This document shows, piece after piece, positions 1 through 17,913 of a stretch of 64,000 nucleotides of DNA. Made by a program: the position numbers and the translations under genes. The notes below the pieces were generated by a model. The model had not been told where the DNA came from. It ran no database searches and saw nothing but the letters and a program-made list of their open reading frames with translations. This DNA comes from Cliona cf. orientalis. Taxonomy: Eukaryota > Porifera > Demospongiae > Clionaida > Clionaidae. The DNA lies in contig OZ005691.1 of assembly GCA_963930775.1 (NCBI GenBank), forward strand, positions 1,426,001 through 1,490,000, given 5' to 3'. Numbering within the stretch: position 1 is the stretch's first letter; each line of letters opens with the position of its first letter.

Positions 1-122
1 AGGACTGCAGAGTCACGCATCCCCTCCCGCGGCCAGCTCCCTTCCGCCTCGTCTTCATTGTTTTTGAGCCGTTCTATCACTCTTCTCCTATTCTCTTCAT
101 CCAGTACACATCCATAGTCCAT
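1..122 (-). CDS. Possible 5' end of a minus-strand gene, unknown function (partial)
   Basis: On the minus strand an ATG at 122 opens a frame that stays open to the window edge, about 40 codons (begins MDYGCVLDEENRRR). It is hydrophilic and rich in Glu, Arg and Asn, with no motif I recognise. Its start lies about 210 bp from the proposed 5' untranslated exon of the plus-strand ZC3H18-like gene, so the two would be divergently transcribed from a shared promoter. Forty open codons can occur by chance, so this is a candidate only; the rest of the gene would lie outside the window. Confidence 0.35.
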   Translation of the reverse strand, partial: MDYGCVLDEENRRRVIERLKNNEDEAEGSWPREGMRDSAV

Positions 123-149
123 AGCTCTGGTGCCAGTGATCAGAACAGG

Positions 150-333
150 GCTTTGACGACCCTTACCAACCCGTTTGACCTTTCATGACCTTTGGTGGGC
201 GGGAAATGCGCATGCGTGTAACGTGTACTTGCGGTTGGGATTGGGGATGCCCCGAAGCCGGAGGTACTTGATTAGATTTCAGTTTTCATCGAGTAACGGT
301 AGCTGGAAGTTTTACAGTCAGTGAAGTTGTACA
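150..333. promoter_or_regulatory. Putative promoter and 5' untranslated exon of the ZC3H18-like gene
   Basis: The region holds a TGCGCATGCGTG palindrome (207-218) resembling the NRF1 consensus, and a variant (155-168) of the dispersed GGTAAAGGTCGTC motif, in inverse orientation. A strong donor-like ACA|GTGAGT occurs at 333/334. The first coding exon begins two bases before the ATG, right after an acceptor (CTCCCAG at 2041-2047). I therefore infer an untranslated exon ending at 333 and an intron of about 1.7 kb. No TATA box is evident. Confidence 0.4.
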
Positions 334-2048
334 GTGAGTGTAGCCAGGAACGTCCACCGACCGAGGCCGATCGCTCGCCACGACACGCCGAGTCTATAGT
401 GAGTTTTGATCGCTACCAAAAAAAGCAGAATACCATGTTAATTTCTAGCGATCTACCGATCGCACGGCTAGCTATTTCTAGCCAAGTGTACATGTACCCC
501 CATAAAGTGTGCATCTATTTCTCTCTCCCTCCCTCCCTATCCACTCCTTCTGTAAGACAATATTGTGTTTCATTGTGAATTGTTTATCCAAGAAGACCAA
601 AGACCAACCAATCTATCTACCTACGTCTAGCCATAGATTGTTTCTACTACTTTTAGCTTAGCTAGCTAGCTAGCTCTACTGTGGTAAATGTGATAGCTTT
701 CTAACCTATTAATAGCTGAAAGTGCTATCTCCTTGATTCTATGTACCAGAGGGTTCTTGTATAGTCTACTAGTTCAGTGGTTGATATTGCTACATATGTA
801 GGCTAGTTTCAATAGGAGGCAGTAGTATGGGCAAATTATCAGTTATTTGTCTCTAAATTGGAAAAGAGAAAGGAGTGTGCTATCGTTTCATGGTCGTACG
901 ATAAAAAAAAAATGTTGCCAAGACTGTTTAAAACTTATTAAACTTTACATGCCATTTCACTGGCTATGTAAAAAGAGTTTTTTGAACATTCAAAAGGAGC
1001 CACTTGATGTGAGATGATGTTATTCTGTGTTGTGCTGTAGTCAAACAAAAAAGTGTGTCACCTGTCGAACATCGGACTGCACTGCTGACTGGCTGTACGT
1101 CGTGTACATGTGCAACCTACCTCTCTCTCATGAAAAACTGCTTGGTGACAATCAACCATTGAAGATTGACTCATCATCAGAGATCTGAAACAAGTGAGCA
1201 CTACTAATAAAGTGTGTACGAATGGACACGTGTACATACATGTACAGTGTATAAAATTTTAAGATGAAAATAAGGACACCTCCCTCCTTTAATTGGGACA
1301 CTTGACTTGTATATAGAGAGATGCCACTGTACATGTGTGTGTGTGCGAGTGAATATATCTACATGTCTGGTGTGTGTGTATGAGAGAGAGTATGGCTGTA
1401 CGGCTGTGTATCATCAACGTGCACACATGCATGCATACCCACTCGCTCGATCGTGTCTAACGACTCGTTTGTGTGTGTGTGTGTACATGAAATGCTTCGT
1501 TAAAAGCATTCTGCTGTAGCTACATCTCACCTGCCTGTAGCCACAGACACGGTGTACACAGAAGCATTTGGTGTACCTTTGATGTGGGACATATGAATAC
1601 ATGTACATATATAATAATTATTATAGCACACAAATAGCAACAATTAATGTATACATGTACTAGATTCATTATACTGGTCGTTTTGTTCTCTAATCTGTGG
1701 GGTGAGCCCTGACATGCTTCAGGTGTAAGATGGCTGACCATTCAGGGTAGATTAGCAGCCAAAGAGAGTATCAATCTATATAGCTATATAGTGGTTATGT
1801 ACATGTACATTGTACATGTGTACCTTACACTAGCCAAAATTTTAATTAGCCATTTGCTACATCTATCTTCACTTTGGCTACTACTAGTCCCTGGATTGAG
1901 TAGCCATTCTTACCATTGTTATTGCTTTCGACATCAATGCTGATCAATATAATATCTATGGGAATGGCTACAAGATCTTGTAAGCTAACTACACTTTTCC
2001 ATGAATATCGAAATACACTTTTTACTCCTGTCCACCCCCCCTCCCAGA

Positions 2049-9161
<7,113 letters not shown>

Positions 9162-10760
9162 TACTGATGTACAATAACTTTTCCAGAGCATTATTATTAT
9201 TATCATGTCCATCAAGAATAATATTGGATTCTATTTTTCTTTATACACATTGCATTTGAATGCAGATTAGTAATTGTTACTATAATAATAATAATTATAC
9301 CATAATTATATAAAATGCCAGTTTTATGTTCACGTTCTACATAATATCTGAGATAAGTGCCACTCACATAAGTTTTTCACATGCATACGCTTTGTGGTAT
9401 TGATCAAACAGAATGAAATATTATGTACTGCATGGGTGTAGGTGTTAAAGAATGGTCTTTATGATTGTTCATTCAATGCTGTACGTATTTCACTAATTGC
9501 TTTGCTGTGAATCTGGCCAGCTATAGGACATGACAGTCGCACCTGGACAAGAATATTTCTCAGAATTTACCATGAATTCTAGCACTGATTATTAAGATCA
9601 AACTGACAAACTCACTGATATCTAACACCTCTCACTACTGGATATAGTTTATAGGAAAATTATAATAATAGTGTTGAAAAAGTGTTAACATTGATGACAT
9701 TGTATCTGAAAATTATATTAAACACGGATGTTTTCCAACATGCTATCCTGAGTTCATGTTGGAAATTTTGGAGAGTATGAGAATCATATAGGAAATAATT
9801 GATGTTCATGTAGGAATATTTTGAGAGTGTGAGAATTGTATATATAGGAAATAATTGATATTAGATTCAGCTATATACATCTGATTTGTATCAGAAATGT
9901 TATCAGTGTTGGAATTCGAAAGAGTGCGTGTTTTACCACAGTATTGGAAAAGCAACCAAAATTTTTGAGTGTTGGAAAAATATCATTCTGAGTTCATGTA
10001 GGAACTAGAGCTCTGTAGAGCACATACCCCACGCGCACATTGTGCAATCTATAGATTTACTTTCAGTGCATGGCTATAATTTTGTAAACTTCAGAGAAAT
10101 AGAAATGCTGCTTAGCCTACTAGGGGTTCCGGCACGGTGACACTTGAAAAAGTGCTCTCTGCACCCAGACCTAGCCCAAACTAGGGACATATCAATTTCT
10201 ACTTATATTTGTCAGTAGTAGTAAGCTTATACCTGTCTTACATTATGATTGGTTACCGTGGATTTCACTCACTGTAGACATCACGAGCATTTTTTAGAAC
10301 ATAGACGATCTTTACCAGTCATATACTTGGCCACTTAGTTGTGCGCATGAGCAGAAAGCACAATTGGTATGCATATGCATTGATGGGCACCTCGATAGGT
10401 GTGGCTACAGTGGCCTACAAAAACGCACTATTTGTGACGCTCGTGGACCGTATCCCTCAATTTGACGCACACTAAAGCCAGTTTTTCGCCGAACTCGATT
10501 GATTCGTTGTGATTACGAGTCGCTTAGACGCCTATATCTCGAGATATGGCGATTTTTGTGCTAACGACAACAACGACGACAACGACACGACCGATTACTT
10601 TACCCCCTTGCGCATGCGCGCGGGGTAATTACCACGATGTTGGAAAAGCAACCAAAATTTTTGAGTGTTGGAAAAATATCATTCCGAGTTCATGTAGGAA
10701 TTTTCTAGAGTGTGAGAATCGTATCGGAAATTGTTATTAAGTGTTGGAAACATTTAAATT
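9162..10760. repeat. AT-rich intergenic DNA with degenerate minisatellite and split direct repeat
   Basis: No gene is seen. From about 9740 to 9960 degenerate units of about 60-70 bp recur (core GAGTGTGAGAAT, then ATAGGAAATAATTGAT). A block of about 75 bp at 9940-10011 recurs at 10637-10712 almost unchanged (GGAAAAGCAACCAAAATTTT). The roughly 620 bp between them begins near TACCCCACGCGC and ends in the palindromic TACCCCCTTGCGCATGCGCG, consistent with an insertion. Confidence 0.5.
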
Positions 10761-10802
10761 CAATAATAATGTGTGAATTGTATTGCAAAATGGACCATAG
10801 TG

Positions 10803-11009
10803 TTGAAAAGTAGTGCATGTGCAAGGCATGTGATCCAAGCTGAGTCAGCAATATTCAAAATCTACTGTGTCAAACACGCCGGCCTCTCTATAAGGAAGGC
10901 CCTGAGCAGTGGAGATCTACACATTGAAAATGAGTACCTGAGGAAACTTGAGGAGGATCGGATTCGGGTTTGTCTGCAAGGGAGAGTTCAGGCAGGAGGT
11001 AAGCTATAA
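10803..11009 (+). other. Orphan open frame, possible exon relic
   Basis: An open frame with better-than-local base composition contains LSIRKALSSGDLHIENEYLR and then LEEDRIRVCLQG, plausibly amphipathic helices, and runs into a GT-AAGC donor-like site near 11000. There is no partner exon nearby and a foldback element starts at 11027. I do not recognise it; it may be a gene relic or chance. Confidence 0.2.
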
Positions 11010-11026
11010 ATCACGTATGCATGCAG

Positions 11027-11559
11027 TAGCCTCGTCCCCAGGCCACTCCCACGTTTTCAATGTTGCACGCAGAAAAGAGGGAGAGCCTGGGAGGCGAAAT
11101 CACGTGAGCGCGATTGCGCAATGGCTTTGTACACAAAGCATAGAACCGTACCCGAACCATACCGATAGCACAAACGGCCCTATATCGCCGTTTGTTAGCC
11201 TTTGCTACTGTTTCAGGGGAGTCACTCGAGACGTTTACAGCTACTAAAAGTGTTCAACTCGATCGCTGTGTCGATTTATCTGTTGTGGCCGCTCGGATCG
11301 ATCATCTAGTCTGAAGTCTCTAGTCACGATCGACGTTATCTCGAGTGTTGGATGTCAAATGTAGTCGTGCACTGGCCAGGTGAGCGAAGATAACGCCCGC
11401 ACTTTCCTTCAAAACATCGTTTTTCACGGTTCGGGTACGGTTCTATGCTTTGTGTACAAAGCGATTGCGCAATCGTGCTCACGTGATTTCGCCTCCCAGG
11501 CCTTCCCTCTTTTCTGCGTGCAACATTGAAAACGTGGGAGTGGCCTGGGGACGAGGCTA
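11027..11559. mobile_element. Foldback element, about 130-bp inverted arms, 9-bp target duplication
   Basis: The ends are TAGCCTCGTCCCCAGGCC and its complement GGCCTGGGGACGAGGCTA. The inverted arms run about 11027-11160 and 11425-11559 and include GATTGCGCAAT and GGTACGGTTCTATGC blocks. It is flanked by TGCATGCAG on both sides (11018-11026 and 11560-11568). No protein is encoded. Confidence 0.85.
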
Positions 11560-11572
11560 TGCATGCAGCGTG

Positions 11573-12588
11573 CCGGTGTCGCAGTATGATTGGACCCCCC
11601 CGCTACTGGACCCCGGGTCCAATAGTACTAGGATGATTGGACCCCCTCGGTCCAATCATCCTAAGACTCCGTGGACCCCTCCCTGGAAGAATGGACCCCC
11701 ATTCGAATCGAAGTTCGCATACTACCCCTGGCCTCGATCTCCTTCCCAACCTATTAAATAATACTTGGAGATTGAGTCCAAGGGCTTTACGCTTTTTAAG
11801 CCCGAGCATAGATAGTAGAAAGGGTATATATAATACTATTTTACCCTTTATACTATCTATGGAGTATGGCCCGAGGCTAGCGGCGCTGTAGCATCCCGAC
11901 CACAGCGAGGGTGCTACTAAGGGCCTGAGAACTTGTAGAGACCTCTGAGTGACCAATCAGACCACAGTAGCTATTTGTAATAATATTATTATTATTCTAA
12001 ATAAAATTAATAGTCTTAGACTAGTGAGTCATTTCAACTTTTGCTTTGATTTTCTCCATAATCGCATTGAATTTCTTTCACCCGGCGTGTAGGTTGATAG
12101 CCTCGTACCCAGGCCTTCCTCAAAGGGCCTGGGTACGAGGCTAGTAGGTTGACAGCTAGCGCTATTGCGGCTTTGGATCCAATCCAGCACCTCCGCTAAG
12201 CATAGATAGCGGCGCTAGATAGATAGATTTTTATGTCACGCATCAGAAAACGATGCATAAAGACAGACTCTGACAAATAATATTAGCTACTATTGTGATA
12301 TTGCCGTCTTTAGATAACCGTTCGGGATATGTACCACTTTCTAGATAGGTATAAAGTTCGTCATACTCATCCATTTTGTGTGACAGCAACAAGCAAGCAG
12401 CCTGACTAACAGCAACGCACACTGGGGTTCGCGCGCGCGCGAGCTTGGAGACTCGAGAGGGGGGTCATTCTATCCATAGGGGGGTCCATTCATGCCTCGT
12501 TACAAATGGACCGGGGGTCCAAATATCCTTGGGGCTTTGGACCCCGGGGTCCAAGTATCCGGGGGGTCCAACTATACTCCGACACCGG
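11573..12588. mobile_element. TIR element with GGTCCA sub-terminal palindromes, about 1.0 kb
   Basis: The ends CCGGTGTCGCAGTATGATTG and the complement of CAACTATACTCCGACACCGG pair over about 28 bp with three mismatches. Both ends carry TTGGACCCC and GGGGTCCAA palindromes (near 11590-11700 and 12465-12570). The interior has a hairpin near 11805-11862 and a nested 46-bp foldback at 12098. No transposase ORF is seen, so it is non-autonomous. Confidence 0.7.
12098..12143. mobile_element. 46-bp foldback mini-element with 9-bp target duplication
   Basis: TAGCCTCGTACCCAGGCC, a 10-bp loop, then the exact complement GGCCTGGGTACGAGGCTA. Flanks GTAGGTTGA at 12089-12097 and 12144-12152 are identical. 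It is nested inside the GGTCCA element, so it is younger. Confidence 0.85.
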
Positions 12589-14616
12589 GATGCTTTATAA
12601 ATACAGAGAAACTCGACGATTCTATTGTTAGATTTACACGATCATGTTTGTCGTGAAGGATGTAGCCTCAAGGATAGGGTAGCTATAGTCTAGCGAGCTA
12701 AACCCTCTCTCGCTCGCCACACTAAGAAGCGAGCGAGAGTTTAAGCCTGAATATACCCAAGCACCAACCGAGAATACTATTCGTGAAAACGCCTCCATAA
12801 GTAGCTATAAGAGAGTTATTGGTGATCACTTTCTTTGTTCGGCTTGGTGGTCCCAGTAAGAACGTCGATGGCCATAGAGACTGCTGGGCTTTGGATCCTT
12901 TTAATACGCATACAGTTCGTGTTAGCTGAACTGCAATTGTCAAAGGTGTTGATCATTTATTAAATATGCTACTGACTCATAGGTGGTACATATTGGACTA
13001 TTAAAGTTTGTCTCAAAATAGATGTCAGTACAGAACCAAGAAGACGGTGATGGAAGGAATTTTGTAGAAGCTGGTTCGAGTAAATCCTGACACGTTAAGA
13101 TCTTGGCTGCAGGAGATGGCGAGCGACGCCGGTCCTTGAGTTCAGAAGCATTCGACCCATCACCAGAGGTGGAGGAATCAACCCTTTCCAACTCAACTAA
13201 CTTGAAGTTAGTTTGTGTATGTGTGCGTGTGAAAATGGACACGTGTGTATGTGGATGTGAATCATGCCCTTCGGGACAACCCTTGTGCATGCGTGTCTGT
13301 ACGAGTTTGCATTAATTATGAGTGAGTTTGTGTAGCTAAGTTTGCACATATAGGGTAGTACTACAACTAAAATTAATGTTAATTTTAGTAGCGATTCCGG
13401 ACGCCCGATTTTTCGGCTCGATATCGCAAAGTGGCGGCAATAGCAATTCATACGGTTAAGGTGTCAATAGCTTCATCTCGATGAGGCCTATTCAGCGCTG
13501 GGTGTTTCCTGTTGAAAGAACAAAGCTTGTTCGAGTTACGCACTAATTTAAAAATAGATTTTTACATACAAATTTCCATAGAGCTAAAAATCCAAAGCGT
13601 GTGGTAAACTGATTAGCTTGATTCGAGGTTCAGAAGAAAGGCCATTCACTCAGCTAACTCGTAGTTTATGTTTCCTGTTCATAGCTAATTCCATTGCCAA
13701 GTTATGGCTGCTTTTATTGCCACAGGTCGATTGTCCGGAAACGCTAATTTTAAGTGGGTGAGTGTACACATGTACTTGCAATTATTGATAGTATATTTAT
13801 AAAATTTCTATAGTGACACTGTGCACAAGGGAGTAGTCCTGGGATCTACAACATTAATTTTATCAAGTCCCTGATGAAAATTAATGGTAAGTCGTACACT
13901 TTTAATATTATATGACATCACTAATAACAAATAATAATTATGTATTCTAACCAATTTGCAGGTATGTATACAGTATATATTGAAGGGAAAGACTGGCCGT
14001 GAAGACCAGGAGCCGGAGGGCCAATCCCACCCAGGTGGATCGCCTCATTTACAACGAATAAGGTTAATAATTAACTTGATCGTGAATTGCTATAATAATA
14101 TCTATAATATATGACATGTACATGTATATTAAATTTTTATCTATCACAATGCTCAATATTCTTTATTTAATCCTTATCACTTCATTCATTATAATATTAT
14201 TACTCATGATTCTTTTCACTTCATCACTATTATAATATGATCTATGTATATCATTATTTCCCTCGTGATCATTAATATTATATTATTTTTATTTAGTGAT
14301 TATCATTCTATTTCCAATATTATTATAACACGTTTTTAACATATCTAAACCGTGATTTCCAATCGAATTACAATATATTTTCCAACAATACCCCAGAATG
14401 GATATAAAACCAACAGGGTAATTTCAACAGTATTATCGTACTTTTCCAGTGGTATCGCAATGGTTTCCCAAGAAAAATGCGCGCATAATTTCTCACACTT
14501 CTCCACTACAATTCCTACTATTAGAATTGCCCCTGATTTGTGGAAAATTCATATACTTTCAAAACACATTTCCTACAGCATATTCCAGTAGTGTCTAGTT
14601 CCCAAAAGTAAATGGC
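12589..14616. other. Intergenic region without a supportable gene
   Basis: AT-rich DNA. Short open frames near 13100-13310 have no recognisable domain and no splice partners. The stretch 14100-14590 is very AT-rich, with ATAATATTAT-type runs. Confidence 0.5.
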
Positions 14617-14623
14617 TATAAAA
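14617..14623 (+). promoter_or_regulatory. TATA box of the secreted-peptide gene
   Basis: TATAAAA at 14617-14623, within GGCTATAAAAGCAGC, lies about 125 bp upstream of the ATG at 14743. That predicts a transcription start near 14645-14650. It is the best TATA match I saw ahead of any gene in the window. Confidence 0.6.
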
Positions 14624-14742
14624 GCAGCTGCATTTCAGTTAGCTAGTGCAGTAGATCAGAGGCATATCACAACCGTTTTAAGATCAGTCCTTTGGCTGCA
14701 GCTGGTACTATTCTGAGATTTGAGGATTATTTGATCTTCTGC

Positions 14743-15680
14743 ATGACCAGCATGGAGCAGAATCATCGATTGGCAAGACTCTCAATTGCTTGGGTGGTGC
14801 TTGTGGTGGCACTGACAGCTGATGGACATGCAGTTGTCCACTCAGCTTCACTCTCCGGGCCCCCTGGTCAAACTGCTCTCCTCCCTGGCCTAGCTGCTGC
14901 CCTCCCCCCTGGACAAGCTGCTCTCCCCCCTGGCCTGGCTGCTCTCCCCCCTGGCCTAGCTGCACGAGGCAGGAGAAGTAAGTGAATAATACTATAATAT
15001 TCATACTTAAGAGCATACAGTTCATTCAATACATGATGGTCGACTACGTATACTGTTTTAACTTTAAATATTCGGTCAATGGATATTGTTTAATATACAT
15101 TCACTGCTGATCGACACATGTTATACTGATTGTTCTCCCACTTTTACCTCAGCAGCTGTATAGTATAGCTATACATGTTATATACATTACTGCAAGTTGT
15201 TATTATAATTATTATGATTAATGCAGCCATTGATGTCCCTCGTGGTCAGTCTCGTCCCCCTCATCTACCCCCTGGCTCCTCTCCTGGACATGTACAGAAG
15301 AGAGGTTAGCAATAATTATAATATTATGATGGTGTGATCTTTAAGATTCATTGCATTGATTTAATATGCAGCTGCTGGTCCGGATCCACCGGAGGCTGCA
15401 GTTGATGCGGCCCCTCTTGCAATTGGTCGTCCTTCCATCTCTAAACGGCCACCTGCGGGTGTGGCTGCTCCGTGGCGTAGAGGCCGTAAGTGCATGCCAT
15501 GCATGGAATGTCCCATAGTCCCTGGTCCCATACAAAATATTAAATTTTTACTGTAGGCAGCTAAGCCCCGGATATGTGCAGCTTGTGATACTATGCATAA
15601 TAATAAATAATGTGCATGGTAATATCAATAATATCACTGGTCTAGTACTTTTAATTCTACTTGCAGTCAAGGTGGATTGA
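14743..15680 (+). CDS. Secreted Pro/Ala-rich protein with dibasic sites, candidate peptide precursor, 146 aa
   Basis: Exons 14743-14977, 15227-15304, 15372-15485 and 15667-15680 have GT-AG borders, and every intron is phase 1, so exons 2 and 3 are symmetrical modules. The N-terminus (MTSMEQNHR then LSIAWVVLVVALTADG) is a good signal peptide. The mature part repeats PPGQ/PPGLAAL, then has basic clusters RGRR, QKR, SKR and WRR at or near the exon ends, typical of furin/prohormone-convertase cleavage. The predicted products are short Pro/Gly/Ala-rich peptides; the tail is GLKVD-stop. There are no Cys residues after the signal peptide and no Gly-X-Y collagen periodicity. I recognise no family. 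It could equally be a proline-rich matrix protein. Start chosen at the first in-frame ATG after the TATA box; a second ATG lies at 14752. Confidence 0.55.
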
Positions 15681-15709
15681 TAGTGCTGCCATCCTGCATC
15701 ACCCCGGGA

Positions 15710-15789
15710 ATCAAGATCTTCCAAACTTTAATTACTCTACAGCATAATATATTATGCTGTAGAGTAATTAAAGTTTGGAAGATCTTGAT
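15710..15789. repeat. 80-bp perfect palindrome
   Basis: The sequence reads identically on both strands from ATCAAGATCTTCC at 15710 to GGAAGATCTTGAT at 15789, centred at 15749/15750 with no spacer and no mismatch. It begins 30 bp after the stop of the secreted-peptide gene, so it would fold as a long hairpin in the 3' untranslated region. Confidence 0.95.
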
Positions 15790-15969
15790 ATATTATACAA
15801 CGAAAAATATTTTTCAGACAATCAATTTTCTTATAATAGTCCATGTCCTAACCTGGAGGGCACAAAAGATGCACTCTGCTACAAGTTCAGAAGACTCACA
15901 ATTGGTCAGAATTGTTGTGCTGTGTGCACAAACAAGATTGCCAGGGCCTAATAAGCTTACTTGTGAAAA

Positions 15970-17070
15970 AAAAACAACAAAAAACAGTACCTTACAATAC
16001 CTACATTACCTACATTACCCTATAGTTGTAACAAATACTGTGATCCGATTGGTCACTCGAGGCCCGAGGCTGTAGCATCCCGAACAAAGCAAAGTAAAAT
16101 AGTGGACCTCCAACTGACCAATCAGATTCCTGACCTACATTACCCTACAATACCTTACAGTACTTGTGATGATCACTGTTAAAATCTAATTATTATGGTT
16201 AATTGTCTAGCTACCCGTAATAATATAATATTATTGTTGTAATGATTTTATCTTCCATATTTGGGGCCCTGGTGGTTGGTGATTTGGTTATGCTCCAGAT
16301 AGCCAGTCTCTCGATTGCTCTTGTTGTGTGAGGATGGCCAAGTATCGTTTGTGGCTGTGTTTACTATGCTCTGCGATATCTGTGGTCTCTCCGTGTTAAT
16401 TTTAATAATCAATCAAAATCTCTTTTATCTTGCTCTCATTGCTCTATAGCTTACATAATTAATCTCCTAGGCTACGATGCTGGAGCTCGAGCACTGTACC
16501 AATGGTCCCCCCTTGGCCTTGGAGCTGCGATACAGAAATCTAACTGGCTATCGTAATGTCCACCAATGGTCCCCCCTTTGGGCTGCGGTAATGTTCACCA
16601 ATGGTCCCCCCTTGGGCTGTGATACAGTAAGTGGTCATGGTAGTGTCCACCAATGGTTCCCCCTTGGGCTGTGATACAGTGTAACTGGCTGTGGTACAAG
16701 AGTAAATTAATAATAAAGAGGGAAGGACGGCAATACTGTGAACAATTCATGATTGTTACATCAAACCTAATAAGCTTACTTGTGAAAAAAATAAAAACAG
16801 TACCTTACAATACCTTACAATACCTACATTACCCTATAATTATTGTAACAAATACTGTGATCCGATTGGTCACTCAGAGGCCCGAGGCTGTAGCATCCCA
16901 AGCAAAGCAAAGTAAAATAGTGGACATCCAACTGACCAATCAGATTCCTGACCTACATTAATCACCCTACAATACCTTACAATACCTTAAAATACCATAC
17001 AATACCTTATAATACCTACAATACCTACATTACCCTATAGTTGTAACAAATACTGTGATCCGATTGGTCA
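15970..17070. repeat. Direct repeat blocks with inner inverted CCAAT-like arms
   Basis: A block of about 195 bp at 15970-16165 (AACAGTACCTTACAATACC, then CCGAGGCTGTAGCATCCC, then TGACCAATCAGATTCC) recurs at 16783-16985, with a third partial copy near 17010-17070. Each holds a GATTGGTCA ... TGACCAATC inverted pair. Between them, 16490-16690 carries a CACCAATGGTCCCCCCTTGG minisatellite. Confidence 0.8.
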
Positions 17071-17084
17071 GTTCGTGCTGCTGC

Positions 17085-17455
17085 AGCTGGCATGCACGCT
17101 GTACTACATACGTAATTTCGACAAGTGAAAAAAAAAATAGTCCCAATCATCCCTCCCCACCGGGCCGAGTCGCTGCAGCTTCGGTGATCCGTATGGAGTG
17201 ACACTGCGGACATCATGTACCGCAGGCATGCTTCCAGGGATGGGGGGTATTCAAGGGAGGAACCTGGGCGACCCCTAAGCCATATATGCCCAGGACCATG
17301 TGCAGTTTTCAGCTGCAGGTGCCAGAGGGGATACTCCTGACACCGTCTAGCCCCGATAGATACTCCAGAAAAAAAAGTCAAGCTGTCACAGCTGGGAATT
17401 GAACCCAGGGGGTCGTATAAGAGCAGTGTCATACCACAGTTATTCCTTGATTCCA
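17085..17455 (-). mobile_element. tRNA-derived SINE candidate
   Basis: On the minus strand near 17385-17450 there is a tRNA-like segment: TAACTGTGGTATGAC resembles an A box/D arm, and GGGTTCAATTCCCAG forms a T arm with B box GGTTCAATTCC. A T-run and about 280 bp of non-tRNA sequence follow. The acceptor stem does not pair properly, so a functional tRNA is unlikely. Confidence 0.5.
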
Positions 17456-17910
17456 GCATCTCAGAGCTTGGTGCATATCTCCTGCCCTCCAGTAAACAGA
17501 TCTTTATCCAGTCTCTCCCACTGTAAAATTTTTTTGCAATGGATGTGTCTGATTCAATAATATAATATTGGAGTGATGGCTTGTGTAACTGAGCAGTGCG
17601 ATATTATTGTTACAATTCTAGTAGCTAGTAACATAGTAACATTCTTAAGCTTATGGCTGTTGTTGGTTATCTAGGAATTTGTTAAGAATGAAGACCTCAT
17701 TCCAGAGCTGCAGAGAAGGCTGGAAGGGAAGGGAGTTTAGACTTGTTTTATGGTACCTAATGGTCACCCAGCACTTGCACAAACAATCATTGGCTCATTC
17801 ATTTTTGATGGTATGATTTTGACTACAGTGACATTCTCTTGGTAGTAATTGCGATTATAATGCGCATGCGCATAATATATAAAATTTAATAATTATAATT
17901 ATATATTATA
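17456..17910. other. Intergenic, no gene seen
   Basis: Mixed AT-rich sequence with a GCGCATGCGC palindrome at 17862-17871. No supported open frame. Confidence 0.4.
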
Positions 17911-17913
17911 CAA

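Noticed and set aside
13097-13450. Short genes on both strands
   Set aside because: Overlapping short frames without splice signals, motifs or codon bias.
16477-16961. Short plus-strand frames with repeated NGPPL words
   Set aside because: They are translations of a non-coding minisatellite with stops in related copies.
17385-17450. Functional tRNA gene
   Set aside because: The T arm is good but the acceptor stem does not pair and the D arm is poor; better explained as a SINE head.
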